Assembly: GCA_963772645.1 (NCBI GenBank) | Contig: CAVYYD010000007.1 | Coordinates: 434,001 to 498,000 of the forward strand | Origin: DASSQJ01 sp963772645 | GTDB taxonomy: Bacteria > Actinomycetota > Actinomycetes > Actinomycetales > Dermatophilaceae | Length of the DNA: 64,000 nucleotides | Direction: 5' to 3' | The notes under the pieces: generated by a model | Database searches by the model: none | Told to the model about the DNA's origin: nothing | Seen by the model: only the letters and a program-made list of their open reading frames with translations | Shown: one piece after another, positions 10,148-18,917 of the stretch | Layout of the letters: each line of letters starts with the position of its first letter | How positions within the stretch are numbered: position 1 is the stretch's first letter | Translations under genes and position numbers: made by a program

Positions 10148-10153
10148 ACGATA
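10148..10153 (-). promoter_or_regulatory. -10 box (TATCGT) for the polytopic membrane gene
   Basis: TATCGT is followed by 8 bases and then the ATG at 10139, so transcription would begin at or next to the start codon. Confidence 0.45.
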
Positions 10154-10165
10154 GCGCCTGCCGAC

Positions 10166-10171
10166 TAGGGT
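10166..10171 (+). promoter_or_regulatory. -10 box (TAGGGT) for the ubiA-type gene
   Basis: TAGGGT is followed by 7 bases and then GTG at 10179. This favours 10179 over the GTG at 10170, which lies inside the box, as the translation start. Confidence 0.5.
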
Positions 10172-10178
10172 GACCGCC

Positions 10179-11042
10179 GTGGTCTCCGGGGTGCTCGCGC
10201 TGCTCCGCCCGAAGCAGTGGGTCAAGAACATCCTCGTCGGGGCGGCCCCGCTGGCGGCGGGCTCGATCCTCGAGCCCCTCCGTCGCGCTGGGCGACCGTC
10301 GTCGCCTTCGTCGCCTTCGTCCTCGCCAGCAGCGCCACCTACTGCCTCAACGACGTCCTCGATGCCGCGGCCGACGCCCAGCACCCGACGAAGCGGCGCC
10401 GCCCGATCCCCGCCGGCCGGGTCAGCCGGCGCACGGCGGCCGTGCTCGCCGCCGTCCTCGCGCTCGCCGCGGTGCTGCTCGCCTACCCGGGCAGCTGCGC
10501 TGGGTCGTCGTCGGCTACCTCGTGCTCCAGGTGGGCTACAGCGTCGTCCTCAAGCACCAGCCGGTGGTCGAGCTGGGGCTGGTCTCGGGCGGCTTCATCC
10601 TGCGCGCGATCGCCGGCGGCGCCGGCGACCGGCCTGCCGATCTCGCAGTGGTTCCTCATCGTCACCGGCTTCGCCTCGCTCTTCGTCGTCACCGGCAAGC
10701 GGCTCTCCGAGCTGACCTGGGCGCAGGAGGCCGGGTCGGTGGTCCGCCGCAGCCTCGACCCACTACCCGCTCTCCTACCTGCGGATGGTCCTCGGGCATC
10801 AGCGCGTCGGTCACGATCGCGGGGTACTGCCTCTGGGCGTTCGAGACGAGCGACGGGCGGCCCGGAGCGGTGTGGAGCACGGTCAGTATCGTCCCCTTCG
10901 TGCTCGCCCTCTTCCGCTTCGCCCTCGACACCGACCACGGGCGGGTCGAGGAGCCCGAGGAGGTCGTGCTGCACGACCCGGTGCTGCTCGCCCTCGGCGT
11001 CCTCTGGCTCGCCGACCTTCGCGCCTCGGGGTGGCGCTGTGA
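10179..11042 (+). pseudogene. ubiA: Decaprenyl-phosphate phosphoribosyltransferase (UbiA family), frameshifted as sequenced
   Basis: It would make decaprenyl-phosphoryl-5-phosphoribose from PRPP and decaprenyl phosphate, the first committed step to decaprenyl-phospho-arabinose, at the inner membrane face. The N-terminus LLRPKQWVKNILVGAAPLAA is typical of the Rv3806c type. The catalytic Asp motif is NDVLDAAADAQHPTKRRRPI. Later blocks are LPISQWFLIVTGFASLFVV and GKRLSEL. About four indels break the frame (near 10285, 10495, 10630 and 10760-10790). At 10630 one extra G in GCCGGCGACC explains the shift. The stop overlaps the dprE1 GTG (GTGA). Confidence 0.8.
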
Positions 11043-12415
11043 GCCCCGCCCGCGAGGCAGGCGCCCGGGTCGCGCTGACCGGCTGGGGCCGCGCGGCGTC
11101 CTCGGTCGCCGCGCTCGCCCCGGCAGCGGACGTCGGCGCCGTCGTCGCCGCGGTCCGGGCCGCCCGCGCGGCGGGCCCGCGCGGGCGCGGCCTGCTCCCG
11201 CGGGCTGGGCCGCAGCTACGGGGACGCGGCCAGAACGCCGGCGGGCTCGTCCTCGACCTCACCGCGGCCCGCGGCGTCGGCCCGGTCACCGCGGACGGGG
11301 TCGTCGACGTCGCCGCCGGTGTCAGCATCGGCGAGCTCATCGCGCACGTCGTCCCGCAGGGCTGGTTCGTGCCCGGTCACCCCGGGCACCCGCCACGTCA
11401 CCGTCGGCGGCGCGGTCGCCGCCGACGTCCACGGCAAGAACCACCACCGCGACGGCAGCATCGGCGCGGCACGTCGTCTCGCTCACCCTCGTCGACGGGA
11501 CCGGCGAGGTCCGCGAGCTCGGCGCGGGCGACCCGCTGCTCGGCGCGGTCCTCGGCGGGATGGGGCTGGCCGGCGTCGTCGTCTCGGCGCCGGCTGCAGC
11601 TCGTGCCGGTCGCGATCGGCGAGCATCACCGTCGCACACCCGGCGCACCGCAGACCTCGACGCCACCTTCGCCGCCCTCGCCGAGGACGACCAGCGCTTC
11701 CGCTACACCGTGGCCTGGCTGGACACGCCTGGCCGGCGGGGCGGCCTCGGCCGCGGGGTGCTGACCAGCGGGCGACCACTCCGCCTCGGGCGAGCCGGGC
11801 GTGCTCGCCGCTCGAGGGCTACCGCGACCCGCGGGCCGCCGCCGGGCCCGCCGTGGGCCCCGTCGGGTCTGGTCAACCGGCTCACCGCCGGACGTTCAAC
11901 GAGCTGTGGTTCCGCCGCGCCCCGTCGCGTCCGAGCACCGGCCCGGCCACGCTCGCCTCGTTCTTCCACCCGCTCGACGTCGTCGACGGCTGGAACCGCC
12001 TCTACGGGCGCCGGCGGCTTCGTCCAGTACCAGCTCGCCGCGCCCGGCGCCGAGGTCGTCGAGCAGGTGCTCGCGCTGCTCCGCGCGGGAGCGGCGCGCA
12101 CGACCTTCCTCGCCGGTGCTCAAGCGGTTCGGCCCCGGGCCGGCGCGCCGCTGTCGTTCCCGCGCCCGGGCTGGACGCTCGCCGTCGACGTCCCGGCGGC
12201 GGCCGAGGTCGCCGCCGTCCTCGACCGCGCCGACGAGCTCGTCGTCGCCGCGGGCGGCCGGGTCTACCTCGCCAAGGACGCCCGGGTGCGGCCCGAGCTG
12301 CTGCCCGTCATGTACCCCCGGCCTCGACCGAGTGGCGCGAGCTGCGCAGCCGCGGCTCGACCCCGCGGCGTGTTCGCGCTCCGACCTCGCCAGGGGGCTG
12401 CTGGCGCTGTGCTAG
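11039..12415 (+). pseudogene. dprE1: Decaprenylphosphoryl-beta-D-ribose oxidase (FAD), frameshifted as sequenced
   Basis: DprE1 oxidises the 2'-OH of decaprenylphosphoryl-ribose in the first half of its epimerisation to arabinose. The blocks match in order: VALTGWGRAASSVA at the N-terminus, then an FAD-binding region readable across frames as a GLGRSYGDAAQNAGG-like motif, HVTVGGAVAADVHGKNHH, FNELWFRRAPS, FHPLDVVDGWNRLYG, PGWTLAVDVP and VYLAKDARVRPELLPVMYPR. The conserved Cys of the mycobacterial GWNICVDF motif is Ala here. At least eight single-base indels are needed to join the blocks, including an extra G near 11205 and a missing C near 11230. The stop overlaps the dprE2 start. Confidence 0.82.
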
Positions 12416-13178
12416 ACGCCCTCGGCAGCCCCCAGTCCGTGCTCGTCCTCGGCGGCCACCTCCGACATCGGCGCTCGCGACCGTCGCCCGGCTCGCCGCC
12501 GGGGCCGGCTGGACGGGTCGTCCTCGCGGGCCGGCCGCGGGCCGGGCGGTGGACGCGCCGCCGCGGCCGACTGCGGCGCGCTCGGCGCCGGCGTCGACCG
12601 CGAGGCGGTGGACTTCGACGCCGCCGACGTCGCAGGCCCACGAGGCCGTCGCTCGCGGCGGTCTTCGACGGCGGGCGACGTCGACGTCGTGCTCCTCGCC
12701 TTCGGGGTCCTCCCCGACTCACCGACCCTGGCCGACCCGGTCGCCGCCGCGGAGGTCGTCACGACGAACTTCACCGGGGCGGTCTCGGCCCTCACCGTGC
12801 TCGCCGAGCGCTGCCGCGCGCCAGGGCCACGGGACCGTCGTCGTCCTCTCCTCGGTGGCCGGCGAGCGGGCCCGGCGGTCCAACTACCTCTACGGCTCTA
12901 CGAAGGCCGGGCTCGACGCCTTCGCGACCGGCCTCGGTGAGGACCTGCGGAGGCCGGGGTGGTGGTCCTCGTCGTGCGGCCCGGCTTCGTCCGGACGTCG
13001 ATGACCGAGGGGCATGCAGGCCGCGCCGCTCGCGGTCGACGCCGACGACGTCGCCGCGGCCGTCGTCGCCCACCTGCGGGGGCCGAGCCGGACCCTGTGG
13101 GTGCCCGGTGCGATGCGTCCGGTGATGTCGGTGCTGCGCCACCTCCCGGCGGCCGTCTTCCGCCGGCTGCCGGTCTGA
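12409..13178 (+). pseudogene. dprE2: Decaprenylphospho-2-keto-erythro-pentofuranose reductase (SDR), frameshifted
   Basis: DprE2 is the NADH-dependent short-chain reductase that completes epimerisation to decaprenyl-phospho-arabinose with DprE1. It begins VLDALGSPQSVLVLGG, matching the mycobacterial N-terminus VLDAVGNPQTVLLLGG. Later it has the SDR blocks VDVVLLAFGVLPDSP, NFTGAVSALTVLAE, VVVLSSVAGERARRSN with YLYGSTKAGLDAF (catalytic Ser, Tyr and Lys) and LVVRPGFVRTSMTEG. It ends LRHLPAAVFRRLPV. The frame moves at several points (near 12465, 12640, 12825, 12955 and 13015). The GTG start overlaps the dprE1 TAG stop, consistent with a coupled ubiA-dprE1-dprE2 unit. Confidence 0.82.
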
Positions 13179-13194
13179 GCCCCGCTCCCGGACG

Positions 13195-13200
13195 TAGCCT
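13195..13200 (+). promoter_or_regulatory. -10 box (TAGCCT) for the flippase gene
   Basis: TAGCCT is followed by 7 bases and GTG at 13208, giving a predicted leaderless start 30 bases after the dprE2 stop. Confidence 0.5.
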
Positions 13201-13207
13201 GTCCCGC

Positions 13208-14465
13208 GTGAGCACCACGGGCCGGGCGGCCCTCGCCCGCGGGGCCGGTCTCGTCGCCGTCGGGATGACGGTGATGAACGCCGCGGCGTACCTCTTCGCC
13301 CTGCTCGCCGCCCGCACCCTCGGCCCGGCCGGGTACTCGGAGGTCGCCGCCCTGATGGGCGTGGTCCTGGTCGCCAACGTCGTGGCCATGGGGGTCCAGG
13401 CGACGACGGCGCGGCACGTCGCCACGCAGGGCGAGGGCGCCGACTCCCGCGCCTTGCTGGCGGCCGGCGTCCGCGCCGGTGCGGCCCTGGCAGCGCTGGC
13501 CCTGGCCCTCTCGCCCGTGCTCGCCGCGGTCTTCCATCTCGACTCCTGGCTCCCGGCGGCGACCGTCGCGGTGACCTCCGGGGGCGCTCGCCGTGACCGG
13601 CAGCCAGCTCGGGCTGCTCCAGGGCTCGCGCCGCTGGCGCGACGTCGCGCTGCTCAGCGTCGCCTTCGGGGTCGGCCGGCTCGTCGTCGGCGGGGCCGCG
13701 ATCTGGCTGAGCCGCACCCCCCTCTCCGCGATGGCCGGGGTGGCCCTGGGCGCCCTCGTACCGGTGGTCGTGGGTCACCTGCTGCTGCGCCGCGGCGCCC
13801 GCCCGGCCCCCCGCCGTCCCCTCGCGCTCCGCGCGCTCGCCGGGGAGGTGCTCCACGACGTCCACGTGCTGCTCGCCTTCTTCGTCCTCAGCCAGGCCGA
13901 CGTCTTCGTCGCCCGCGCCACCCTCACCCCAGCCGAGTCCGGCCGGTACGCCGCCGGCCTCATCCTGGCCAAGGCAGTCCTCTTCCTGCCGACCTTCGTC
14001 GCCGTCCTGGCCTACCCGGCGCTGGCCCGTCGCGGCGGGCCGCGGCACGTCCACCACGTGGGGCTGCTCGTCGTCCTGGGCATCGGGCTCGTCACCGTGC
14101 TGACGGTGCTCGCCCTTCCCGGGCTCGCGCTGGCCTTCGTCGGGGGCGCGGCCTACGCCGCGGTCCGGGACGACCTGTGGCTGTTCGCGCTGCTCGGCAC
14201 CGTGGCCGCCATGGTGCAGCTGCTCGTGCAGACCGCCCTGGCCCGCCGGCACCGGACCGCGGTGTGGTGGATCTGGGGTGCGCTCGCCGCCGTGGCCGCC
14301 GGCGTGCCCTTCGTCGGCGACGGGCATGCCCTCGTGCTGCTCGTCCTCACCGTCGACACGGCACTGCTCGCCGTGCTCGCCGTCGTCACCTGGTCGGACG
14401 CCCCGGACCCGCGGGGCTCGCTCAGTGCGCCGCGTCGTGCCAGGAGCGTCCGACCCCGACACTGA
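13208..14465 (+). pseudogene. Oligosaccharide flippase family (Wzx/MATE-like) membrane protein, one frameshift
   Basis: This protein of about 419 residues with 10-12 hydrophobic segments begins with a short tail and LVAVGMTVMNAAAYLFALLA, then AARTLGPAGYSEVAALMGVV, a pattern typical of polysaccharide flippases of the Wzx/MurJ-like superfamily. It would move a lipid-linked glycan across the membrane for the adjacent arabinan pathway (inferred). The frame breaks once at a run of five G at 13580-13584 (TSGG then ALAVTGSQLGLLQGS); deleting one G restores it. The end overlaps the convergent polA gene by 44 bases. The last 20 residues are Arg-rich, so the true C-terminus may be shorter. Confidence 0.78.
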
Positions 14466-17109
14466 CGTCGAGCGGGACGTCCATGACGGCCGCGGCGCCC
14501 ATCTCGCGCCGCACGAGCGCCTCGACTGCCTCGCGCTCCCCGGGCGCCACCTCGAGGACGAGCTCGTCGTGGACCTGGAGCAGCATCCGGGAGGTCATCC
14601 CCTCGCCGGTGAGGGCGGCGTCGACACCCTTCATCGCGACCTTGATGATGTCGGCCGCCGAGCCCTGGATCGGGGCGTTGAGCGCCATCCGCTCGGCCAT
14701 CTCGCGGCGCTGGCGGTTGTCGCTGGTGAGGTCGGGCAGGTAGCGGCGACGGCCCAGCATCGTCTCGGTGTAGCCGGTGGCGCGGGCCTGTGCGACGACC
14801 TCGCGCAGGTAGTCGCGGACCCCGCCGAACCGGGCGAAGTACTCGTCCATCAGGCCCTGTGCCTCCCCCGTGCTGATCGTCAGCTGCTTGGAGAGGCCGA
14901 ACGCGGACAGCCCGTAGGCCAGCCCGTAGCTCATCGCCTTGACCTTGCTGCGCATCGCCGGGGTGACCTCGGCCGGGTCGACGGAGAAGACCCGGGCCCC
15001 GACGAACCGGTGCAGGTCCTCCCCGGTGCGGAAGGCCTCGATGAGCCCCTCGTCGCCGGAGAGGTGCGCCATGATCCGCATCTCGATCTGGCTGTAGTCC
15101 GCGGACATCAGCGACTCGTAGCCCTCGCCGACGACGAAGACGGCCCGGATGCGGCGGCCCTCCTCGGTGCGGATCGGCACGTTCTGCAGGTTGGGGTCGG
15201 TGGAGGAGAGCCGCCCGGTGGCGGCGATGGTCTGCAGGTAGGTCGTGTGGATGCGGCGGTCGGGCGCCACCGACTTGATGAGCCCTTCGACGGTGACCCG
15301 CAGCCGGCTGGTGTCCCGGTGCCGCAGCAGCGCCTCGAGGAAGGGGTGCTCGGTCTTGACGAACAGGTCGGCGAGGGCGTCGGCGTCGGTGGTGTAGCCG
15401 GTCTTCGTCCGCTTCGTCTTGGGCATGCCGAGCTGGTCGAAGAGCACCTCCTGGAGCTGCTTGGGGCTGCCGAGGTTGACGTCGTGGCGCCCGATCGCGT
15501 CGTAGGCGTCCACCTGGGCCTGGCGCATCTTCGCGTCGAAGTCGGCCTCGAGCGCGGCCAGGGCGTCCTCGTCGACGGCGATCCCGGTGCGCTCCATCGC
15601 CGCGAGGATCCCGACGAGCGGCAGCTCGAGGCCGCGGAGCAGCTCGGTCCCACCGGTCTCCTCCAGGCGTTCGCCGAGCACCCCGGCGAGCTCGAGGACG
15701 GCCGTGGCGCGGACCATGGCGTCCTCGGCAGCGGTGTCGTCGTCGCCCTCGACGTCGAATGACAGGGTGCCCTGCTGCCCCTGGTCGGCCGTGCCCTCGG
15801 TCTCCGCCCTCAGCTCGCGGCCGAGGTGGCGCACGACGAGGTCCTCGAGGTCGTAGGAGCGCTGGTCGGGGCGGACGAGGTAGGCCGCGAGGGCGGTGTC
15901 GCTGACCACCCCGGCCAGCCGGAGCGAACGGCAGGAGAGGGCCTGGAGCTGCGGCTTGGCGTCGTGCAGCACCTTGGGGGCGGCCGGGTCGGCGAGCCAC
16001 GCGGCGAGGACGCCCTCCTGCTGCGGCGTCAGCGTGGCGAGGTCGACGTGCGCGACGGTGCCGTCGGCGCCCGCGACGGCCACGGACTCGGCGTCGCCGA
16101 CGCCGCCGCGGAAGTGGCCCCCGACGACGAGGCCGTGGACGGTGGCCGCGCGGGCCGGGTCGGCGAGGTGGGCGACGAGCTCGTCGGTGGCGAGCACGTG
16201 GCCCTCGAGCTCGAAGCCGCCCTCGACCTCGTCCTGCTCGACGTCGAAGGTCGCGAACAGCCGCTCGCGCAGGACCCGGAACTCCAGGCCGTCGAAGACC
16301 CGGTGGACCTCCTCCCGGTCCCACGAGGCCCGCTCGAGGTCGGCGACGCTCAGCGGCAGGTCGAGGTCGTCGACGAGCCGGTTGAGCCGCCGGTTGCGCA
16401 GCACGTCGTCGAGGTGGGCACGCAGGCTCTCCCCGGCCTTGCCGGTGATCTCGTCGACGTGCGCGACGATGCCCTGCAGGTCCCCGTACCGGCCGATCCA
16501 CTTCGCGGCCGTCTTCGGACCGACCCCGGGCACGCCCGGGAGGTTGTCGCTGGACTCGCCGACGAGGGCGGCGAGGTCGCTGTAGCGCTCGGGCGGGACG
16601 AGGTAGCGCTCCTCGACCGCGCCGGGGTCCAACCGCCACACCTCGGAGACCCCGCGGACCGGGTAGAGCAGGGTCACCCGGTCGGAGACCAGCTGGAAGG
16701 CGTCCCGGTCGCCGGTGCAGATGACCACCTCGTGACCCTCCTGCACGGCGCGGTGGGTGAGGGTGGCGATGACGTCGTCGGCCTCGTACCCGGTGACCCC
16801 CAGGTGGCGGATGCGCAGTGCGTCGAGCACCTCCCGCAGCAGCGGCAGCTGGCCGGAGAACTCGCTCGGGGTCTGGGCCCGACCGGCCTTGTACTCGGTG
16901 TACTCCTCGCTGCGGAAGGTCTGCCGGGAGACGTCGAAGGCCACCCCGACGTGGGTCGGGGACTCGTCGCGCAGTACGTTGATGAGCATCGCGGTGAAGC
17001 CGTAGACGGCGTTGGTGTGCTGCCCGGTGCTCGTCGAGAAGTTCTCCACCGGGAGGGCGAAGAAGGCCCGGTAGGCCAGCGAGTGTCCGTCAAGGAGCAG
17101 CAGCTTCAC
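14422..17109 (-). CDS. polA: DNA polymerase I
   Basis: DNA polymerase I fills gaps and removes RNA primers in Okazaki maturation and repair. The 895-residue protein has a 5' nuclease domain (LLLLDGHSLAYRAFFALP at the N-terminus, GDRDAFQLVSD, GESSDNLPGVPGVGPKTA). Next is a 3'-5' exonuclease-like domain that lacks the DxE metal pair (VHGLVVGG at the expected place), so proofreading is probably lost. The polymerase domain has motif A SADYSQIEMRIMAHLSGD (about residue 670), the O-helix RSKVKAMSYGLAYG and motif C LQVHDELVLEV (about 847). GTG at 17109 is chosen because TAGGCT lies 7 bases before it. ATG at 17130 is an alternative but would overlap the divergent thioesterase start. Confidence 0.96.
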   Translation of the reverse strand: MKLLLLDGHSLAYRAFFALPVENFSTSTGQHTNAVYGFTAMLINVLRDESPTHVGVAFDVSRQTFRSEEYTEYKAGRAQTPSEFSGQLPLLREVLDALRIRHLGVTGYEADDVIATLTHRAVQEGHEVVICTGDRDAFQLVSDRVTLLYPVRGVSEVWRLDPGAVEERYLVPPERYSDLAALVGESSDNLPGVPGVGPKTAAKWIGRYGDLQGIVAHVDEITGKAGESLRAHLDDVLRNRRLNRLVDDLDLPLSVADLERASWDREEVHRVFDGLEFRVLRERLFATFDVEQDEVEGGFELEGHVLATDELVAHLADPARAATVHGLVVGGHFRGGVGDAESVAVAGADGTVAHVDLATLTPQQEGVLAAWLADPAAPKVLHDAKPQLQALSCRSLRLAGVVSDTALAAYLVRPDQRSYDLEDLVVRHLGRELRAETEGTADQGQQGTLSFDVEGDDDTAAEDAMVRATAVLELAGVLGERLEETGGTELLRGLELPLVGILAAMERTGIAVDEDALAALEADFDAKMRQAQVDAYDAIGRHDVNLGSPKQLQEVLFDQLGMPKTKRTKTGYTTDADALADLFVKTEHPFLEALLRHRDTSRLRVTVEGLIKSVAPDRRIHTTYLQTIAATGRLSSTDPNLQNVPIRTEEGRRIRAVFVVGEGYESLMSADYSQIEMRIMAHLSGDEGLIEAFRTGEDLHRFVGARVFSVDPAEVTPAMRSKVKAMSYGLAYGLSAFGLSKQLTISTGEAQGLMDEYFARFGGVRDYLREVVAQARATGYTETMLGRRRYLPDLTSDNRQRREMAERMALNAPIQGSAADIIKVAMKGVDAALTGEGMTSRMLLQVHDELVLEVAPGEREAVEALVRREMGAAAVMDVPLDVSVGVGRSWHDAAH

Positions 17110-17116
17110 GCGTGGC

Positions 17117-17122
17117 AGCCTA
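17117..17122 (-). promoter_or_regulatory. -10 box (TAGGCT) for polA
   Basis: TAGGCT, then 7 bases, then GTG at 17109: a leaderless configuration that decides the polA start. Confidence 0.5.
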
Positions 17123-17128
17123 TCCACC

Positions 17129-17593
17129 ATGACCGACACCACCGACGGCCCCGGCCGCTTCCTCACCGCCTCCGCCGAGCACCTCGAGATGGTCGAGCAG
17201 ATGTGGGCGATGAACCCCCACTCGCTCAACCACCGGATGGGGGTGGAGATCGTCGAGGCGTCCCCGGAGCGGCTCGTCGGGACGATGCCGGTCGAGGGCA
17301 ACACCCAGCCCTACGGCATCCTGCACGGCGGGGCCTCCGTGGTGCTCGCCGAGACCCTCGGCTCGGTCGGGGCGTGGCTGCACGCCGGCCCGGACCGCGT
17401 CGTCGTCGGCACCGACATCAACGCGACCCACCACCGGGCGGTCCGCTCCGGCATGGTCACCGGGACGGCGACGGCGCTCAGCCTGGGCCGCACCCTGGCG
17501 TCCTACGAGGTGGTCCTCACCGACGAGGAGGACCGGCGGGTGTGCACGTGCCGCATCACCTGCCTGGTGCGCGACCGGCCGCCGGGAGCCTGA
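17129..17593 (+). CDS. Hotdog-fold thioesterase (PaaI/YdiI-like)
   Basis: This 154-residue single-domain hotdog protein should hydrolyse an acyl-CoA thioester. The active-site helix region reads NTQPYGILHGGASVVLAETL (about residues 57-76), with the HGG motif and a downstream Glu. The central strands are GMVTGTATALSLGRTLASYE. The length matches the family. The ATG overlaps the alternative polA ATG on the opposite strand, and the two genes diverge. I see no clear ribosome site, so initiation may be leaderless or a few codons off. The substrate is unknown; 1,4-dihydroxy-2-naphthoyl-CoA or a phenylacetyl-type CoA are family precedents only. Confidence 0.86.
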   Translation: MTDTTDGPGRFLTASAEHLEMVEQMWAMNPHSLNHRMGVEIVEASPERLVGTMPVEGNTQPYGILHGGASVVLAETLGSVGAWLHAGPDRVVVGTDINATHHRAVRSGMVTGTATALSLGRTLASYEVVLTDEEDRRVCTCRITCLVRDRPPGA

Positions 17594-17629
17594 CGCCGGG
17601 AGCCCGACGGCGGGCCCGGAGCTGCCGGC

Positions 17630-18196
17630 TCATTTCGAGGGCGTGGAGGCGAAGGCGCGCTGCCGGAGCGAGCGGCGGCGCCGTCGCAGCGCCTCGCCGG
17701 TCTCGACCGTCTCGGGGGCGAGCCTGCGGCGCAGCCCGCTGGTCGGGACGACCCGCCGGACGACGACCGACCCGAAGCCGAGGCGGGCGAAGAAGCGGTT
17801 GGCCTCCCGCGAGGACGTGGGCACGTTGGAGACGACGACCTCGCACCCCGAGCGCTCCGCGGCCCCGAGGACGGCGGTCAGGAGGGCCTTGGCCACGCCG
17901 TGGCGCCGGGCGGTGGGGGTGACCCAGAGCTGTTCGACGGCGAGCTCGTCGCTGGGGTCCAGGCCGAACGGGTTGTCGGTGGTGACGACGTAGCCGACCG
18001 GCTCACCGTCGAGGTGGGCCACCCACGCCTGGACCCCCTGGCGGCGAAGCGCGCCGGCGAGGCGCCCCTCGGCGATGGTGCGGGCACAGACCTCCTTGCT
18101 CGAGCCGCCGTCGACCTTGGCGGCGAGCCAGAGGCTGGTGACGTCGCGCAGGTCGTCGACGTCGACCACGGTCACCTCGACGACCCGTCGTGCCAC
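17630..18196 (-). CDS. GNAT family N-acetyltransferase
   Basis: This 188-residue GNAT enzyme transfers acetyl from acetyl-CoA to an amine. The core has VAHLDGEPVGYVVTTDNP, then the acetyl-CoA loop LWVTPTARRHGVAKALLTAV, and a C-terminal SREANRFFARLGFGS. Start choice: AGGAGG lies 5 bases before the GTG at 18196, whereas the in-frame GTG at 18202 would sit within that site, so 18196 is preferred. The last 40 residues are basic (LRRRRRSLRQRAFASTPSK) and could contact nucleic acid or ribosomes. The substrate is not deducible. It lies downstream of pdtaR on the same strand, with a 126-base gap. Confidence 0.82.
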   Translation of the reverse strand: MARRVVEVTVVDVDDLRDVTSLWLAAKVDGGSSKEVCARTIAEGRLAGALRRQGVQAWVAHLDGEPVGYVVTTDNPFGLDPSDELAVEQLWVTPTARRHGVAKALLTAVLGAAERSGCEVVVSNVPTSSREANRFFARLGFGSVVVRRVVPTSGLRRRLAPETVETGEALRRRRRSLRQRAFASTPSK

Positions 18197-18218
18197 GCGC
18201 ACCTCCTTGACGCCTGAC

Positions 18219-18239
18219 GGGCGGCCCGATGGACCGCCC
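18219..18239 (-). terminator. Possible terminator or leader hairpin between pdtaR and the GNAT gene
   Basis: GGGCGG and CCGCCC flank a 9-base loop. It could end the pdtaR transcript or fold in the leader of the GNAT gene, whose ribosome site lies about 11 bases further on. The stem is short and there is no T tract. Confidence 0.28.
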
Positions 18240-18322
18240 TGAGGGGAGACGATAGGGCCCCGGGGGCATCCGGCGGTAATCGCCGGTCCGAGCAGTTCGA
18301 CGACCGGTGCGACACGGTGGGA

Positions 18323-18916
18323 TCAGGCCTTCTCCATGCCGGCGATGACGGCCTCGGCGACCTCGCGCATCCCCATCCGCCGGTCCATCGCCGTCTTCTG
18401 GATCCAGCGGAACGCGTCGGCCTCGCTGATCTTCAGCCGGGCCATGAGCACGCCCTTGGCCCGGTCGACCGCCTTGCGGGTCTCGAGACGCTCGCCGAGG
18501 TCGGCGACCTCGTCCTCGAGCGCCTTGAGCTCGGACCAGCGGGAGAGGGCGATGTCGATCGCCGGGGTGATGTCGCCGCGGGTGAACGGCTTGACGACGT
18601 AGGCCATGACCCCGGCGTCCCGGGCCCGCTCGACGAGCTCGGTCTGGCTGAACGCGGTGAGCATGACGACCGGGCAGATCCGCTCCCTGCCGATCTCCTC
18701 GGCCGCCGAGAGCCCGTCCATCACCGGCATCTTGACGTCGAGGATGGCGATGTCGGGCCGCAGCGACCGGGCCATCTCGACCGCCTGCTCGCCGTCACCG
18801 ACCTGGCCGACGACGTCGTAGCCGGACTCGCGGAGCATCTCGGCGAGGTCGAGGCGGATGATGGCCTCGTCCTCCGCGACGAGGACGCGCTTGGCCGAGG
18901 TCGGGTTCTCACTCAT
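18323..18916 (-). CDS. pdtaR: PdtaR-type response regulator with RNA-binding ANTAR output domain
   Basis: This 197-residue response regulator is phosphorylated by a sensor kinase (PdtaS in mycobacteria) and acts on RNA to antiterminate transcription. The receiver domain starts RVLVAEDEAIIRLDLAEMLR, with the acidic pair, the phospho-acceptor Asp in IAILDVKMPVMDG, the Thr in VMLTAFSQ and the Lys in YVVKPFTRGD. The C-terminal ANTAR domain reads ETRKAVDRAKGVLMARLKIS and EADAFRWIQKTAMDRRMGMR. No membrane or DNA-binding domain is present. The ATG is one base beyond the 3' end of tRNA-Leu and has no Shine-Dalgarno site; no other in-frame start is available nearby. The cognate kinase is not in this window. 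Confidence 0.93.
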   Translation of the reverse strand: MSENPTSAKRVLVAEDEAIIRLDLAEMLRESGYDVVGQVGDGEQAVEMARSLRPDIAILDVKMPVMDGLSAAEEIGRERICPVVMLTAFSQTELVERARDAGVMAYVVKPFTRGDITPAIDIALSRWSELKALEDEVADLGERLETRKAVDRAKGVLMARLKISEADAFRWIQKTAMDRRMGMREVAEAVIAGMEKA

Positions 18917-18917
18917 G

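Noticed and set aside
12792..14462. Long minus-strand open frame opposite the flippase
   Set aside because: It is rich in Arg, Glu, Gly and His from GC-skewed antisense reading, with no motif; the plus-strand flippase explains the region.
17128..17130. ATG at 17130 as the polA start
   Set aside because: It would overlap the divergent thioesterase ATG and lie upstream of the TAGGCT box that fits a leaderless GTG at 17109; it is kept only as an alternative.
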